Assembly (NCBI GenBank): GCA_029218485.1
Contig: JAQXRK010000248.1
Location: 1-5,736, forward strand
DNA: 5,736 nucleotides
DNA from: a bacterium
GTDB taxonomy: Bacteria > Bacillota > Clostridia > Christensenellales > CAG-138
Direction: 5' to 3'
The position numbers and the translations under genes are program-made. This document shows, piece by piece, positions 4,312 through 5,736 of the stretch (positions within the stretch are counted from its first letter, which is position 1; every line of letters begins with the position of its first letter). The notes beneath the pieces are model-generated. The model worked only from the letters and a program-made list of their open reading frames with translations. It ran no database searches and was not told the origin of the DNA.

Positions 4312-5736
4312 TTACGCCGCGTCCCTGCGGCCGGACAGCATGCGCACCGCGAGCTTCACATCCTCCCGCGCGAACAACAGCACCAGCAGCGCATAGAACA
4401 GCACGCACAGCCCGATGGAGAGCCAGTCCCACAGCGCGCCGCCGCCGCATTGCCGGAGCAGCAGCGCAAAGCCGGCCATGAGCGCCGTGCACAGCGCGGG
4501 CTTCCAGAGGTTTATCAGCATGTCCCGCAGGCGGAACGAAAAGCGCGCCCGGAGCAGCACCCACACGATGATGAGCAGCGTAAAGCGGGAGATCACCGCG
4601 GCGCGCACCGCCGCGTCAAACCCGTGGGGCACCGCCGACAGGCAGATGGGGACCGACAGCGCGAGGCTGCCCAGCTGCGCCAGCAGCGAGAGCCGCGGCT
4701 GCCCCTTGGCGCGGAAGACCTCGCTGCCGGGCCATGAGCCGATGGCCATGAGCGCGGTCGAGAAGGCCCACAGCCCGACGATCGGCGCGGCCTCGGCCCA
4801 GCCGCCGCCGAGCAGCACGCCGGTGGCGAGGTCGCTGTAGAGCAGAATGCCCGTGCCCATCGGCAGCACGAGAAACGCCATGGCGCGCTGTACCGTATAG
4901 TACAGCCGGTGAAACGCGCCGTCGTCATTTTGCAGCCGGGAAAGCCCCGAGAACAGCACCGTCGGGATCGACGCGGTGATGAGCGCGAGCAGGCCGTTCG
5001 CGCTGTTGACCGCGTTTTTGTACAGGCCGAGCGCATAGCTGCTGAACGCGTTGCCGATCACGAACAGGTCGAACCACGAGCAGAGCCAGATGGCGAAGGA
5101 CTCGAGCAGCGTCCACACCGAAAAGGAGAGCATGCTTTTGAGGGTCGTCAGCCGGTAGAACCGGCGCGGGCGCCAGCGGGTCGCCGGCAGCAGCACGGCG
5201 GCCGTGACCAGATGCGAGGCGAGCGTGCCTATAACGAGCGCCCAGTGCGACAGCCCGAAAAGCGCCAGCGGCACCGTCACGACCAGCGGCGTGAGGCACT
5301 GCGCCATGCGCACGAAGAACAGGCGCCGGAAGTCCAGACCGCGCCGGAGCAGCGCCAGCTGGATCGAGGTGAGCGCGGTGACGGGGAGCTGCGCGCAGGC
5401 GACCGCGACCACCAGCCCGTAGCCGGGGCTGCCCGCGGCCGCGGCGATCGGGTCCCGCAGCAGCGCGATGGCGAGCCACAGCAGCAGCGAGAAGCCGAGG
5501 TTGCTCCAGAACGCGACGCACGCCGCATCGTCGAGCCGCTCGTCCGGCCCGGTAAACTCGTGCTGGATCAGATATTTCTGGAAGCCCGCATCGGTGAAGA
5601 GGTCCGCAAAGCTCGTGACCATCAGCGCGGTGGTCAGCACGCCATACGCCTCGGGCGCGATGAGGCGGGCCAGCACCATGTTGACGCCCATCGTGGCGAG
5701 CTTTGCCGCCGCCTCGGCGGCGACGGACCACTTGGC
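4312..5736 (-). CDS. Polysaccharide (Wzx-like) flippase, MOP superfamily, N-terminus outside window
   Basis: 474 residues are visible, from the right edge to the TAA at 4314-4312. The frame stays open upstream of the first internal Met (5691): the 15 codons before it read AKWSVAAEAAAKLAT and continue the first helix, so the true start is probably a short way beyond the window. The segment MVLARLIAPEAYGVLTTALM followed by FADLFTDAGFQKYLIQ is the typical N-terminal pattern of PST-type oligosaccharide-lipid flippases (LARLLSPEDYG, DAGFG, LIQ). The rest is hydrophobic, with about 12-14 membrane segments, for example LLLWLAIALL, MAFLVLPMGTGILLY and ALLVLLFA near the end. Such proteins move undecaprenyl-linked glycan units across the membrane for capsule, exopolysaccharide or teichoic polymers. 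Neighbouring glycan genes would lie to the right. The gene points the same way as the importer but is separated from it by hairpins and the importer's own promoter, so it is probably a separate unit. Confidence 0.88.
   Translation of the reverse strand, partial: AKWSVAAEAAAKLATMGVNMVLARLIAPEAYGVLTTALMVTSFADLFTDAGFQKYLIQHEFTGPDERLDDAACVAFWSNLGFSLLLWLAIALLRDPIAAAAGSPGYGLVVAVACAQLPVTALTSIQLALLRRGLDFRRLFFVRMAQCLTPLVVTVPLALFGLSHWALVIGTLASHLVTAAVLLPATRWRPRRFYRLTTLKSMLSFSVWTLLESFAIWLCSWFDLFVIGNAFSSYALGLYKNAVNSANGLLALITASIPTVLFSGLSRLQNDDGAFHRLYYTVQRAMAFLVLPMGTGILLYSDLATGVLLGGGWAEAAPIVGLWAFSTALMAIGSWPGSEVFRAKGQPRLSLLAQLGSLALSVPICLSAVPHGFDAAVRAAVISRFTLLIIVWVLLRARFSFRLRDMLINLWKPALCTALMAGFALLLRQCGGGALWDWLSIGLCVLFYALLVLLFAREDVKLAVRMLSGRRDAA

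Noticed and set aside
4201..4737. 178-codon plus-strand frame opposite the flippase end
   Set aside because: It is antisense to the flippase, Gln/Arg-rich, starts within the hairpins, and has no ribosome binding site or family pattern.

Overview
The window looks like chromosomal DNA from a GC-rich member of the Clostridia, most likely an Oscillospiraceae/Ruminococcaceae-type gut bacterium. This is inferred from strong AGGAGG-type ribosome binding sites, a lipoprotein-type binding protein, a TrpXYZ-like importer, and GC-rich genes separated by a short AT-rich regulatory stretch. No marker gene fixes the species.

Layout from left to right. Positions 1-257 (+) hold the 3' end of a Crp/Fnr-type regulator. 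Positions 258-704 contain no gene. They hold a small degenerate repeat family (281-400), a strong hairpin terminator (403-440) and about 3.3 tandem copies of a 62-63 bp repeat (471-677). Positions 705-3729 (-) form one operon, transcribed leftward: a binding lipoprotein (2788-3729), a membrane permease (1506-2411) and an ATPase (705-1499). Together they make an ABC importer of the TrpXYZ family. A 376-nt GC-rich, hairpin-rich spacer separates the binding protein gene from the permease gene. The permease and ATPase genes are 6 nt apart.

The most interesting part is the importer's control region (3730-4040, minus strand). A perfect-consensus promoter (TTGACA, 17 nt, TATAAT; 4011-4039) drives a leader RNA. 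The leader encodes a previously unlisted 52-residue peptide (3821-3979) with its own ribosome binding site. Within residues 22-40 of this peptide, 11 of 19 residues are Phe or Tyr and none is Trp. The peptide's stop codon is followed 17 nt later by a textbook intrinsic terminator (3768-3803), placed just before the binding-protein gene. A candidate antiterminator overlaps both the leader stop codon and the 5' arm of the terminator. A further pairing that excludes it starts in the last aromatic codons. This is the architecture of ribosome-mediated transcription attenuation. It suggests that the importer is switched on when charged tRNA-Phe or tRNA-Tyr is scarce, and so that it imports phenylalanine and/or tyrosine or a precursor. 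No T-box is visible.

Positions 4041-4311 are non-coding. They contain several AT-rich dyads upstream of the promoter and then three consecutive strong hairpins (4141-4298). Positions 4312-5736 (-) encode most of a polytopic MOP-superfamily polysaccharide (Wzx-like) flippase whose start lies beyond the right edge.
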